A stretch of DNA of 31,245 bases from an uncultured Clostridia bacterium (GTDB lineage Bacteria; Bacillota; Clostridia; Christensenellales; Aristaeellaceae): assembly GCA_946626395.1 (NCBI GenBank), contig CAMOUF010000070.1, forward strand, positions 1 to 31,245, written 5' to 3'. Of this stretch, positions 1 through 8,626 are shown in pieces (positions within the stretch are counted from its first letter, which is position 1; each line of letters opens with the position of its first letter). A program made the position numbers and the translations under genes. The notes beneath the pieces are model-generated. The model was given only the letters and a program-made list of their open reading frames with translations, did no database searches and was not told the origin of the DNA.

Positions 1-66
1 CACCGGGCGCCCATTGTCAAGGGACTTTCGCGGATGAACTTTTCATGGCTGCTTGCCGCCGCCTAA
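1..66 (+). CDS. Possible 3' end of a gene cut by the window edge
   Basis: Reading from base 1 there is an open frame of 21 codons ending in TAA at 64-66, with the last residues SWLLAAA. Codon third positions are G/C-rich, like the real genes further right and unlike the AT-rich stretch that follows. I do not recognise the family, and so short an open frame may be chance. The 83 bases between it and the Nudix gene hold nothing I can name. Confidence 0.2.
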   Translation, partial: HRAPIVKGLSRMNFSWLLAAA

Positions 67-149
67 CGAACCTTCCGTTCACCAATATTTTTTTGCTGGT
101 GGTCTTGACATGGGGGCCATTATACTTGATATTGATCGACAAATTGAAA

Positions 150-650
150 TCAAATATAATAACCCAGCAGTTTTTCATCGATCTGAGTTATCGTTTCCTT
201 TTCCTTTATATGGCTATACCAGTCAAAGGCTACTATTTCTTCTTTATCATTGATCATGCCATAAATATCATCAAGACTCATATCAGGCAGGGTAATTCCG
301 TATAATCCGCCCAGCTCAAATCGCTTATCCCTCGAAAAATAATCCGGTTTCAATAAGAACTTCATGGTGCCAAGATATGTAATATCAGAAATTGACAATC
401 CCAGTTCTTCATGGCATTCCCGGAGAATGCATTCCCGAGCTGTCTCTCCCTTTTCAGCACAACCACCGAACACTTCATATCTGTTTCGCCATTTGTTTTT
501 ACTCAAAAGGTATTCATTCCCCACTTTTATCACTGCAAGACAGTGCGTGAACAGAGGATCACGAGAAAGCGCTGCTTCATCCATTTGATCTATTGAGATC
601 AGAATATTACCATCCTGATCTTTAAAGTATATGTTTTCATATTCCATCAT
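150..650 (-). CDS. Nudix hydrolase
   Basis: A cytoplasmic Nudix-fold pyrophosphohydrolase of about 167 residues; the substrate (a nucleoside diphosphate linked to X) cannot be told from sequence. A complete Nudix box is visible near residues 63-85: G-x5-E-x7-R-E-x2-E-E-x-G-L, including the metal-binding core RECHEELGL. An upstream ATG at 680 is in frame, but the GGGAG ribosome site lies 5 bases before the ATG at 650 and 8 before a second ATG at 647, so the shorter form is preferred. The gene is visibly AT-rich compared with everything to its right, which suggests separate acquisition. It lies downstream of, and in the same direction as, the rRNA methyltransferase gene, but no shared promoter was established. 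Confidence 0.9.
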   Translation of the reverse strand: MMEYENIYFKDQDGNILISIDQMDEAALSRDPLFTHCLAVIKVGNEYLLSKNKWRNRYEVFGGCAEKGETARECILRECHEELGLSISDITYLGTMKFLLKPDYFSRDKRFELGGLYGITLPDMSLDDIYGMINDKEEIVAFDWYSHIKEKETITQIDEKLLGYYI

Positions 651-653
651 GAC

Positions 654-679
654 TTCTCCCTTTTCATTCTCCCTTTTCA
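654..679 (-). repeat. Tandem duplication of a 13-base unit carrying the ribosome site
   Basis: Two exact adjacent copies of a 13-base unit (TTCTCCCTTTTCA on the + strand) lie at 654-666 and 667-679. On the coding strand each copy supplies a GGGAGA Shine-Dalgarno-like motif, and the upstream copy also begins the alternative in-frame ATG at 680. The unit is just upstream of the Nudix start. Confidence 0.7.
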
Positions 680-733
680 TTCCGATTTGACGCCATGAGA
701 ATCAAACCGCATTTTCAACTCCTGTTATCCAGA

Positions 734-2089
734 TTACTCTTTTAACTCGGTTCGAGTGAGTTTCATAACTGATTCGACGTGCCCCGTAAAGCAAAACATA
801 TCCACCGGCTGGCAGGCGTCAGCGGCGTATCCAAAGGAGGAGAGGAGTTTAACATCCCGGGCCAGGGTGGCGGGGTCGCATGACACATAGACCACCCGGC
901 GCGGAGCGGCCTGGGCAATGGCGCGAAGGACAGGTTCTTCGCAACCCTTGCGGGGCGGGTCCAGCACGATCACATCCGGGCGCAGGCCCTGAGCCACCAG
1001 CTGCGGCAGCAGCGCTTCCGCGGCGGCGGCATGAAATTCGGCGTTGGCGACGCCGTTATTCTTGGCGTTTTCCCGGGCGTCCTCGATGGCCTGGGGAACA
1101 ATTTCGATGCCAATCACCTGCCGGGCTTTTTGCGCCAGCAAAAGGGAGATCGTGCCCGCGCCGCAGTACAGGTCAGCCACCAGTTCATTGCCCTTCAAAT
1201 CCGCAAAATCCAGCGCGGTCTGATACAGGTTTTCCGTCTGCACGGGATTCACCTGGAAAAAGGACTGGGGGGACAGGGCATATTTTAAGCCGCATAGAGT
1301 ATCCTCCAGGCGCTCCTGGCCCCAGAGCAGATGGCTTTCATTGCCTAAAATCACGTTGTCATTCCGCCGGTTGATATTCAGGTACAGGGAACAAAGCCCT
1401 GGCACCGCCGCCCGCAGCATGGCGGTCAATTCCCGTTCGTGGGGGATGGGCCCCGTGGCAATCACCACCGCCATCACCTGGCCCGTCCGGGAAACCCGGC
1501 TCATCATATGGCGCACCAGGCCACGGTGGGTTTCCTCCCAGTAAGGCTCCACCTGGAATTTTTCCATCCACCGCCTCAGAACGCCTGCCACGGCGTCGCT
1601 TTCGGACTTGGCGATCAAGCAGGCGTCAACGTCGATGATCCGATGGCTGCGGGGCGCGTAAAAGCCAATCTGCGGCTTCCCCTTTTCCCCGCCCACGGGC
1701 AGCGCGGTCTTGTTTCGGTAATGCCAGGGATCGTCCATGCCGATGACGGGCCGCACCTCCGTTACTAGGCCGCCAATGCGGTGCAGGGCGTCCTGCACCA
1801 CTTCCCGCTTCATTTGCAGGGTGGCTTCATAGGTCATATGCTGGCAAACGCAGCCCCCGCATTTTTCGTAATACGGGCAGGGCGGCTGGGCCCGGTCGGG
1901 GGACGGCGTGAGGACCCGCAGGGTTTTTAAAAAGGCGTGGGTGGCTTTCACCTTCTGGGCCCGGGCCACCACCGTTTCCCCCGGCAGCGCCCCCTGCACG
2001 AACAGGGTCTGCCCGTCCAGGTGGGCGATGCCCATTTCCCCGCCGAAACGCTCAATGGTCACGGTCAATTCATCGTTTTTTTGAAGCAT
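734..2089 (-). CDS. rlmD: 23S rRNA (uracil-C5)-methyltransferase, RlmD/RlmCD (TrmA/RumA) family
   Basis: SAM-dependent methylation of a uracil C5, most likely in 23S rRNA, by a 451-residue cytoplasmic enzyme. Domains in order: an N-terminal TRAM-like RNA-binding segment (about 5-60); four cysteines fit for a 4Fe-4S cluster (C71, C77, C80 in the CGGC motif, and C157); a Rossmann methyltransferase domain with the SAM motif DLYCGAGT (306-313); DPPRKG (377-382); the nucleophile C404 in SCDPATLARD; and a C-terminal base E439 in HVES. All hallmark residues are present and the length is normal. The start is the ATG at 2089, with only a weak GGGTGA ribosome site. Several Gram-positive paralogues (RlmCD, TrmFO-independent types) share this architecture, so the exact uridine is uncertain. 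It is 76 bases downstream of the DUF1015 gene in the same direction. Confidence 0.93.
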   Translation of the reverse strand: MLQKNDELTVTIERFGGEMGIAHLDGQTLFVQGALPGETVVARAQKVKATHAFLKTLRVLTPSPDRAQPPCPYYEKCGGCVCQHMTYEATLQMKREVVQDALHRIGGLVTEVRPVIGMDDPWHYRNKTALPVGGEKGKPQIGFYAPRSHRIIDVDACLIAKSESDAVAGVLRRWMEKFQVEPYWEETHRGLVRHMMSRVSRTGQVMAVVIATGPIPHERELTAMLRAAVPGLCSLYLNINRRNDNVILGNESHLLWGQERLEDTLCGLKYALSPQSFFQVNPVQTENLYQTALDFADLKGNELVADLYCGAGTISLLLAQKARQVIGIEIVPQAIEDARENAKNNGVANAEFHAAAAEALLPQLVAQGLRPDVIVLDPPRKGCEEPVLRAIAQAAPRRVVYVSCDPATLARDVKLLSSFGYAADACQPVDMFCFTGHVESVMKLTRTELKE

Positions 2090-2165
2090 GGCTGTTCACC
2101 CGCAGAATCATAATGTAGGGTTTTCCTGAATTTCTTATAAAAAAGCAAATTCCATTTGAGGGGAT

Positions 2166-3398
2166 TTATTTTCTGATCCTCCGGGCTTCCATATAATACC
2201 GTTTTTCATTGGCTTCGCCCATGGAGAAGGTTTTCCGGGGCAGGGGGCCGTTCTTGGCCACAGCGGGGAACAGCAGGGATTTATCCATGGGCGGCAGCAG
2301 AATGCCCACGGCGCTGCCCTTGGCAACCAAGGCGCGCACAGCGTCCTCCCCGTGTACATAATCCAGCTTGAGCCCCTCCTGCCTGTCCAGCAGCTTTTGC
2401 ACCGTGCCAACGGGCAGGGAATGGAGGGGCCGGGTGATTTTCATGGACTGATCCCCCGCCGGGGTCACCAGGGTCAAATCGGGGGTCGTTTCCGTCGGTT
2501 CCAGCCCAGCGTCTTTCAGCATACTGAGAACCGCTTCCCCGGTGGTATCAAATACCACCCGGTGGATGGGCTCGAAAATCAAAGCGTCGTCATAGATATT
2601 GTTCAGCTCCACCATGGCGTACCGGGCGGGATGACGCTTTTTTTCGTCCTCCGGCAGCGTTTTTTTCACTTCTTCCCAGTGGGCCTTAGCGGTGGCCAGG
2701 GAGTGGTTCCCGTCCCCCACGGCGAAGAGGATGCCGTTTTCAGGCAGGCTTTCCTTCAAAGCCCGAATGGCCCTTTCAACCTGGGACAGGGTTTCATCAT
2801 CTTCCACGGCCCAGCCGGTAATATGGCCGCCGTCAAGCATCAGGTCGGTATCGTAGAGCTTGCGAAGCCGGCTTCTTTTTGCATAGACGGGTTCAATAAT
2901 GGTGCGCCCGGGATCATCGCACAGCAGCAGCACATGGGACAATTCCAATTCAGCCCCCCGGCGCACCTTCTGGCGCGGCGGGATGCGGGAAACGATGGTG
3001 CCCTCAGTCGGCCGGATTTCGGAACGGCTGTCCGGCGAATAATCATAGGCTTCCAAATCCACCGTCAGCACCAATCCCAGCCGGGAGCCGGACTGGGTGT
3101 CCCGCTGAACCAGCACCATGCCCCGGACAGCTTCCTTTAAAACGCCCCGATACAGATAATCCGCCATGGTTGTCTGGGCCAAAGGCGCGCGCACGTCACT
3201 TTCCTCCAGGAAAGCTTCCGGAATGATCAGCCGCAGGGCAGACGGAGCGTCGCCCACGGCTTCTTCCGCCTGCCGCCATTTTTCCGGCTGGGCGGAATAC
3301 TGATCGCAGGCCACCACGGCCCAGGCCTGCATATTTTCTTTTTCGTCGGGCAAATAAAAAACGCCCGGTTTTACACATAAACCCTTGAAAGAATCCAT
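2166..3398 (-). CDS. DUF1015 family protein
   Basis: A 410-residue cytoplasmic protein of the DUF1015 family (COG4198), which has no established biochemical role. The family signature GDGNHSLATAK is present in the middle of the protein, and the N-terminus has the typical run FKGLCVKPGVFYLP followed by a VACDQYSAQPEKW-type motif. An upstream in-frame ATG (3449) is rejected because a strong GGAGGTGA ribosome site (3404-3411) sits just before the ATG at 3398. A good promoter lies immediately upstream. Family length is normal and no break is seen. The gene may be co-transcribed with the rRNA methyltransferase, since no terminator is visible between them. Confidence 0.88.
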   Translation of the reverse strand: MDSFKGLCVKPGVFYLPDEKENMQAWAVVACDQYSAQPEKWRQAEEAVGDAPSALRLIIPEAFLEESDVRAPLAQTTMADYLYRGVLKEAVRGMVLVQRDTQSGSRLGLVLTVDLEAYDYSPDSRSEIRPTEGTIVSRIPPRQKVRRGAELELSHVLLLCDDPGRTIIEPVYAKRSRLRKLYDTDLMLDGGHITGWAVEDDETLSQVERAIRALKESLPENGILFAVGDGNHSLATAKAHWEEVKKTLPEDEKKRHPARYAMVELNNIYDDALIFEPIHRVVFDTTGEAVLSMLKDAGLEPTETTPDLTLVTPAGDQSMKITRPLHSLPVGTVQKLLDRQEGLKLDYVHGEDAVRALVAKGSAVGILLPPMDKSLLFPAVAKNGPLPRKTFSMGEANEKRYYMEARRIRK

Positions 3399-3427
3399 AG
3401 GGGTCACCTCCAAAATTGATTGAATCC

Positions 3428-3456
3428 ATAATACCAATTCCTGCCGCATTTCGCAA
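3428..3456 (-). promoter_or_regulatory. Sigma-A promoter for the DUF1015 gene
   Basis: On the minus strand TTGCGA, a 17-base spacer and TATTAT lie 30 bases upstream of the ATG at 3398. Spacing is ideal and both hexamers match at four or more positions. Confidence 0.6.
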
Positions 3457-3483
3457 GAGGTATCTTTTTTCGTCCATTCTGTT

Positions 3484-4179
3484 TTATTTGTCTTCGCCGT
3501 TCAGGCTGTACACACGCAGGTTTGCGTATTCCCCGATCATGGGGGCTAATTGCCTTAACCCGATGCAGCCGCCGCCCAGCAGCGGGCCGTACTTTTCGCC
3601 GTGATCATGGAAGGAAAGCACCTCCAGCCCGTTGACCGCAAAGCGGATGTCCGGGCCCTTTTTCAGCAGCGTCAGGGTATAAAAGCCCTCTGCGTCGTCG
3701 GCGTCCGGAATCGGGTCCGCGCCTTGAGCGGTCAAATAAAACCCATAGCTTTTGCGCAGGTTGCAGGTGTGAAAGCTGCGTTCGTCCTTTTCCTTGCGCC
3801 GGAAAAAGGAGAGATGAAAGGCGTTGATATCGCCGTGATGATACTGAACATATTCCCCGGTGCGGGGCGACAGGGAGGGATCGAACAAACTCCGCCCATC
3901 TTTCCCGGAGGCCGAAAAAAACAGCATGGCCAGGCCGGGCTCCCGCAGGGGCTTAAAGTCGATTTCCAGCAGCATATCGGCAGGAAAAGGACGGTTCAGC
4001 CACAGCACATAATTGGCTTTCTGCCCCAAATCAGCGCTTTCTGCGTTTTCCAGGCGAAGGCAGCCTTCGGGAAAGCTGAGCAGCGCCTTGCCCTCCAGGA
4101 TGAATTCCTCCATATCCGCCGAACAGGAAAGCGGATTTTCATAAATCAATTGACCGCCATCAGTAGAAAGGTCGCTCAC
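3484..4179 (-). CDS. DUF1961 family protein (concanavalin-like sandwich)
   Basis: A 231-residue protein resembling DUF1961, a jelly-roll/concanavalin-like family found beside polysaccharide lyase and glycosidase genes. Recognisable segments are LIYENPLS near the N-terminus, the central GEYVQYHHGDINAFHLSFFRR and the C-terminal GLRQLAPMIGEYANLRVY. No signal peptide or membrane segment is present, so it is probably cytoplasmic. The start is a GTG at 4179 with AGGAGG placed 8 bases upstream; no competing ATG fits. It is divergent from the PL26 lyase gene across a 134-base promoter region, which supports a joint role in handling pectin-derived oligosaccharides. Whether it is catalytic or only binds sugar is not known. 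Confidence 0.8.
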   Translation of the reverse strand: MSDLSTDGGQLIYENPLSCSADMEEFILEGKALLSFPEGCLRLENAESADLGQKANYVLWLNRPFPADMLLEIDFKPLREPGLAMLFFSASGKDGRSLFDPSLSPRTGEYVQYHHGDINAFHLSFFRRKEKDERSFHTCNLRKSYGFYLTAQGADPIPDADDAEGFYTLTLLKKGPDIRFAVNGLEVLSFHDHGEKYGPLLGGGCIGLRQLAPMIGEYANLRVYSLNGEDK

Positions 4180-4248
4180 GATGATCCCTCCTATCGTTCT
4201 TTGGTGATCAGTATATCATGAATCGCCTGATAAAACCAGCTTTATCTG

Positions 4249-4277
4249 TTGCCATCACCTGATTTTCTGTTTATAAT
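4249..4277 (+). promoter_or_regulatory. Sigma-A promoter for the PL26 lyase gene
   Basis: TTGCCA (4249-4254), a 17-base spacer and a perfect TATAAT (4272-4277) lie 37 bases before the ATG at 4314. The divergent DUF1961 gene has a candidate TATACT -10 on the other strand near 4211-4216 but no clear -35. Confidence 0.7.
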
Positions 4278-4313
4278 GGATTCCATCGAGATAACGGGGA
4301 GGTGTGTCCAAGG

Positions 4314-6890
4314 ATGCGCATTCATCTGCTGGAAAACCGTTCGGCCTGCGGCTGGGCCACTTTTGGCGGATACTGGTCCAAGGGCAGCGTAAAGGAAAAT
4401 CATTTTTATTTAAAGGACGAAGCCGGAAACTCCGTTCCGGTGCAAAGCGAAATTGCCGCCCGCTGGCCGGACGGGTCGGTCAAGTGGAGCCGCCATATCG
4501 CCCTGGCGGACAAAATGGGGGAACGCGGGGAACTGGAACCGGGAAAAGGCTCGGACATTCAGGGACTTTCCGTCGCTGAAACGAAAGACGGATGGATGGT
4601 GGAGAGCAAAGACTTTCGTTTGACCGTGCCTAAAGAAGGGGATTATCTTGCCGCCCATTGCTTTCGGGAAGGCGTTTTAACCTTTGACGCGGCATACCCG
4701 GTGCTGCTCATCAGCCACGCGGAGGAAAAGGAAGAGGACTGCCTCGTTCAAACCCGCAGGCTGCCCCATCAAATCACTGCGCGGGAATTGGAAACGGCAG
4801 GACCGCTGGAAGCGGTGTTCCGCTTTAAAGGAATCCATCTGGAGGACGGCCAGTCAAAGATGCCCTTTCAGATTCGCATGAGCGTCCGGGCAGACGGGGA
4901 AATCCTGCTGGACGATACCTTCTTTTTCCTGGGCGACCCGGAGCGGGACCGTTTGGCGGGGTGGGGCCTTCGCTTTGATACGCATTTTTCCGGCAGGTCC
5001 TATCAGCGGCACATCCGCTTTCTCACGGACGGAGCCGTGTATCACGATCATCCCACCCAATTGTTTCATTGGAAGAAGCGCCTTTCCCCCGCGCTGCTGA
5101 AAGCCCAGCAAAACGGAGAAACGGTGGCCGCGTCCCCGGAGCTGGACGAAGCCGCCCAGGATCTGCCCCGCTGGAATCATTTCTTTTTTACGCAGGATTC
5201 GGCTGTCCATTTCAGTATCCGTAAAAAAGCCTGGGAGGGCGGCTGCTGGCTGGAGGGGGTTCAGGGCCGCCGCGCACCCGGCTGCATGGCTGTCAGCGAT
5301 CCGCTGCGGACGCTGAGCTTCCACCTTCGGGAATGCTGGGAAAAGCATCCTGCGGGGTTGGAAGCCAGGAATCTTTCCGGCGATGCCACAGCCTTGACGG
5401 TCTGGTTTTATTCTCCCCAGGCCGAGCCCTTTGATTTCCGGCATTATGACAAGCGCTCCTATCCCATGAGCAATTATGAAGGCTTTGATTATGTGCTGCC
5501 TGACCCCAACGGCATCGCGGTCACCTGCCGCGCCGCTGTTCATGGGGAAAACCGGTATCTGACGGATGAAGATCTGCGCGTCTTGTCCGATGCCTTAAGG
5601 CGTCCGCCTGTGTACGCAGCGGCCCCCGAATATTATCATGCCCACAGGGCATTCGGCTATTGGAGCCTGCCCAGCAAGGACACGGAAATCGGCCGCTGGA
5701 TGGAAGACCAGATCGAAAAAGCGGTGGATTTTTACGCATCCGAAGCAGAAGCCCGAAGCTGGTATGGGCTGTTCAATTACGGCGATTTCATGCACACCTA
5801 CGAAGCCAGCCGCCATATGTGGCGCTGGGACGTGGGGGGATACGCCTGGGATAATACCGAACTCGCGCCCACCTATTGGCTGTGGCTGCAATTCATGCGC
5901 ACCGGCAGCGAAAAAGTGTTCCGCCTGGCGGAAGCCTTGAGCCGCCACACCGCCGACGTGGATATGTATCACTTTGGCCCCATGAAGGGCCTGGGCTCCC
6001 GGCATAACGTGCGCCACTGGGGCTGCCCCTGCAAGGAGCCACGGGTGTCCATGGCGGGGCACCACCGGCCCCTGTACTATCTCACCGGCGACCGCCGCAT
6101 CGGCGACTGCATGGAGGATACCCTTTCCGCGGCGGAAGCCTTAAAAGCGATGCCCTGGTTCCAAAGAGCGGACGGCAAGGTGCGTCTGCGCAGCGGGCCG
6201 GATTGGGCCGCGCTGGTGTCGGACTGGATGACAGCGTATGAACGCACACTCCATCCCCTGTGGCGGGAAAGGATTGAAAGAGGAGTCAACGATCTTGCTA
6301 AAACGCCTCTGGGGCTGACCTCCGGTCCGGAATTCTGCTTTGATCCTGCCACCGGGCACATGATCTATGAAGGGGAAACAAAGAACAGCGGCATGCACTT
6401 GCAGGCCTGCATGGGCGAAACGGAGGTTTGGCTGGAAACGGCGGACATGCTGGAATACCCAGCGCTCGCTGAAATGACGGCCCGCAACGGCAAATTCTTT
6501 TTCCTTTCGCCTGAAGAACGCCAAAAGCAATCCAATGGTCTCCTTGCGGACCGGCAGTTTGGCAGCCCCATTTATTCCGCGGAAATGCAGGCGTGGGCCG
6601 CGAAAAAATACGGGGATACAGAGATGGCCCGGGCCATCTGGCGGAATCTGCTGTCCCTGCTGTATCGCCCCGAGCAGCCGGAAGGGTTCGAGCCAGTGGC
6701 TTACGGTATGGATGAAAAAGGCGCGCCGCTCCTGGAAATTCCCTGGATCACCACTAATTTTACCGCCCAATGGTGCCTAAAGGCCATTGTCACTGCCGAC
6801 CTGATTCCCGAAAGCAGGCCGGAAACCATGAAGGAGCTGGACGAGCAATTGGCGGCCCATCCCCCGGAATACCGCCTGTACGGCGCATAA
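4314..6890 (+). CDS. YetA/PcRGLX-like exo-rhamnogalacturonan lyase (PL26 family)
   Basis: An 858-residue protein of the YetA/PcRGLX group, whose characterised fungal member removes disaccharide units from rhamnogalacturonan I by beta-elimination. The N-terminal domain (about 1-90) shows the family pattern: a leading LLENRSACGWATFGG, then VPVQSEIAARWPDGSVKWSR (WPDGSVKW at 51-58). A beta-rich middle domain follows, then a tryptophan-rich alpha/alpha toroid from about residue 430 onward. There is no signal peptide, so it probably works in the cytoplasm on imported fragments, as proposed for Bacillus YetA. The ATG at 4314 follows GGGGAGG by 11 bases; a GTG at 4302 would overlap that site and is less likely. 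Its neighbours DUF1961 and GH43 fit a pectin-side-chain role. The substrate is inferred from family only. Confidence 0.85.
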   Translation: MRIHLLENRSACGWATFGGYWSKGSVKENHFYLKDEAGNSVPVQSEIAARWPDGSVKWSRHIALADKMGERGELEPGKGSDIQGLSVAETKDGWMVESKDFRLTVPKEGDYLAAHCFREGVLTFDAAYPVLLISHAEEKEEDCLVQTRRLPHQITARELETAGPLEAVFRFKGIHLEDGQSKMPFQIRMSVRADGEILLDDTFFFLGDPERDRLAGWGLRFDTHFSGRSYQRHIRFLTDGAVYHDHPTQLFHWKKRLSPALLKAQQNGETVAASPELDEAAQDLPRWNHFFFTQDSAVHFSIRKKAWEGGCWLEGVQGRRAPGCMAVSDPLRTLSFHLRECWEKHPAGLEARNLSGDATALTVWFYSPQAEPFDFRHYDKRSYPMSNYEGFDYVLPDPNGIAVTCRAAVHGENRYLTDEDLRVLSDALRRPPVYAAAPEYYHAHRAFGYWSLPSKDTEIGRWMEDQIEKAVDFYASEAEARSWYGLFNYGDFMHTYEASRHMWRWDVGGYAWDNTELAPTYWLWLQFMRTGSEKVFRLAEALSRHTADVDMYHFGPMKGLGSRHNVRHWGCPCKEPRVSMAGHHRPLYYLTGDRRIGDCMEDTLSAAEALKAMPWFQRADGKVRLRSGPDWAALVSDWMTAYERTLHPLWRERIERGVNDLAKTPLGLTSGPEFCFDPATGHMIYEGETKNSGMHLQACMGETEVWLETADMLEYPALAEMTARNGKFFFLSPEERQKQSNGLLADRQFGSPIYSAEMQAWAAKKYGDTEMARAIWRNLLSLLYRPEQPEGFEPVAYGMDEKGAPLLEIPWITTNFTAQWCLKAIVTADLIPESRPETMKELDEQLAAHPPEYRLYGA

Positions 6891-6984
6891 GCGAAAAAGC
6901 GCAGGATTTAGTTTTCACGATTTTGAAAACGAAACCCAGGAATAAAAATGAAACACTTGAATACCTACATCACACGGGTTTTTG

Positions 6985-7014
6985 TTGTCACGCCCGACGG
7001 GGATGTGATATAAT
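6985..7014 (+). promoter_or_regulatory. Sigma-A promoter for the GH43 gene
   Basis: TTGTCA (6985-6990), an 18-base spacer and a perfect TATAAT (7009-7014) lie 53 bases before the GH43 start. The 94 bases between the lyase stop and this promoter also contain a 7-base inverted repeat (GTTTTCA, then TGAAAAC, around 6911-6930) without a T-run. Confidence 0.7.
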
Positions 7015-7067
7015 CTTCCAGAAACAAATCATTTGCAAAAGCAGGTTTCGGAGGGAATTAAGCTGCT

Positions 7068-8492
7068 ATGAAGAAAGAATGGATACAGGGGGCCAACCCC
7101 TATATGCCCCTTTGGGAGCACGTGCCCGACGGCGAACCCCGGGTATTCACCTATCAGGGAGAAACCCGGGTATATGTGTACGGCTCCCACGACACCGAAA
7201 AAACGGAATACTGCGGACGGGATTATGTGGTCTGGTCCGCGCCGGTCAATGATCTGACGGAGTGGCGCTGCCACGGCGTATGCTACGAGGCTCAGGATCA
7301 CAGCATCCTGTACGCCCCGGACGTGGTGCAAAAGGGCGACACCTTTTACATATACGCCGCCGAACAAAAGGGCGCCGTGATCCGGGTGGCCAAATCCAAA
7401 ACGCCCTGGGGGCCCTTTACCGATCCCGTGAAAACCGACCTGGGCTTTGACCCCGGTATCCTGGTGGACGACGACGGAAGGGTCTACGCCTATTGGGGCT
7501 TTGTCCTCTCCCACTGCGCGGAGCTCAACGAGGATATGGCCACCATCAAGCCCGGCACCCTTCACGACCATCCCCTGGGCCACTGCCGGGTGGAATGGGA
7601 CTGGGTGCCCCGGGAGGAAACCCATCAGGATGATTACGACGCGTTCTTCGAGGCCTCCAGCCCCCGGAAGATTTTCGGGAAATACGTCTACATTTATTCC
7701 CGGCGGGTCAACAAGCCCGTTCCGGAATTGGGCGTTCATGAAGACTGCAACGGGTTTCTTTCTTACCGGGTCAGCGACCACCCCCTGACGGGGTTCAAAG
7801 ACGGCGGGGACCTGAGCTTCAACGGCGGCGAAATCCTCAAAAACCAGGACGGCACCGGCGTAATGACCTATCGCTGGGGAAACAACCACGGCTCCGTCAT
7901 GAACGTGAACGGCAGCTGGTACGTTTTTTATCACCGCCACACAGGCGCTGATGAATACGCCCGTCAGGCCATGCTGGAACCCATCGACGCGGCCCAGGAT
8001 AAAGACGGAAAAATCTATCTTGGCAAAATCACTTACCGGGACGGGGAGCCCGTTTCCTCCTGCCCCGTGGACATGACCTCCCAAGGCCCTCATGTAAACG
8101 GCCTGGACGCCCGGAAATGGATTTCCGCCGGGTACGCCTGCCATGTCACCGGCGGCGCTTTTATCCAGCCCGTTTACGAACAGCGGGAGGATATCTCCGC
8201 CCCCATCATCCATATTCAGGATGGCACCGTGGCAGGATTCCGTTATCTCCAATTCGGCCGGAACGCGCCTGCATCCATCACGGTCTGCGCCAGCGCCAGC
8301 ACGGACGCAGAAATCAGCGTCCGCCTGGACGAACCGGGAGGCAAGGAAATCGCCCGCATCCCGCTTCACCCGGGCCAGGATGAATATTTTTACCCTGTGG
8401 CGGAAGGGATTCTGGGAAAGCGTGCGGTCTATTTCCTTTTCCGCCTGCGGGAAGGAACGGACGCGATCCTGGACCGGTTCACCTTTGATTGA
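7068..8492 (+). CDS. Glycoside hydrolase family 43 with C-terminal CBM6-like module
   Basis: A 474-residue enzyme, probably an intracellular arabinofuranosidase or beta-xylosidase. The five-bladed propeller opens with PDGEPRVF, where D21 is the expected general base. LGFDPGILVDDDG supplies the pKa-tuning D128, and FFEASSPRK supplies the general acid E195. All three catalytic acids of GH43 are therefore present. The last 120 residues or so (YLQFG near the middle, ending in ILDRFTFD) look like a CBM6-type beta-sandwich. There is no signal peptide. GGAGGG lies 12 bases before the ATG. The gene has its own promoter 3' of the PL26 gene, which suggests coordinated but separable expression. The exact substrate is open: subfamilies with this architecture act on arabinan or arabinoxylan fragments. 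Confidence 0.9.
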   Translation: MKKEWIQGANPYMPLWEHVPDGEPRVFTYQGETRVYVYGSHDTEKTEYCGRDYVVWSAPVNDLTEWRCHGVCYEAQDHSILYAPDVVQKGDTFYIYAAEQKGAVIRVAKSKTPWGPFTDPVKTDLGFDPGILVDDDGRVYAYWGFVLSHCAELNEDMATIKPGTLHDHPLGHCRVEWDWVPREETHQDDYDAFFEASSPRKIFGKYVYIYSRRVNKPVPELGVHEDCNGFLSYRVSDHPLTGFKDGGDLSFNGGEILKNQDGTGVMTYRWGNNHGSVMNVNGSWYVFYHRHTGADEYARQAMLEPIDAAQDKDGKIYLGKITYRDGEPVSSCPVDMTSQGPHVNGLDARKWISAGYACHVTGGAFIQPVYEQREDISAPIIHIQDGTVAGFRYLQFGRNAPASITVCASASTDAEISVRLDEPGGKEIARIPLHPGQDEYFYPVAEGILGKRAVYFLFRLREGTDAILDRFTFD

Positions 8493-8522
8493 CCAGCAAT
8501 TGTAAAAAACCAGATTCTGCGC

Positions 8523-8551
8523 TTGTTTGATCAGGGGAAATATGGTATGAT
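8523..8551 (+). promoter_or_regulatory. Promoter for the secreted DUF6273 fusion gene
   Basis: TTGTTT (8523-8528), a 17-base spacer and TATGAT (8546-8551), about 75 bases upstream of the chosen start. No terminator is obvious after the GH43 gene, so read-through is possible. Confidence 0.55.
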
Positions 8552-8626
8552 AAGAAGGAGCGTTCAGGCGCTCCGGAACAAAAAACGGTTTACCAAAGTG
8601 AAATCCAAAGCAAACGAGGTATGAGT

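Noticed and set aside
105..133. Perfect TTGACA at 105-110 as a promoter
   Set aside because: The TATACT is only 10 bases away and any transcript would run antisense into the Nudix gene; no good -10 at 16-18 bases.
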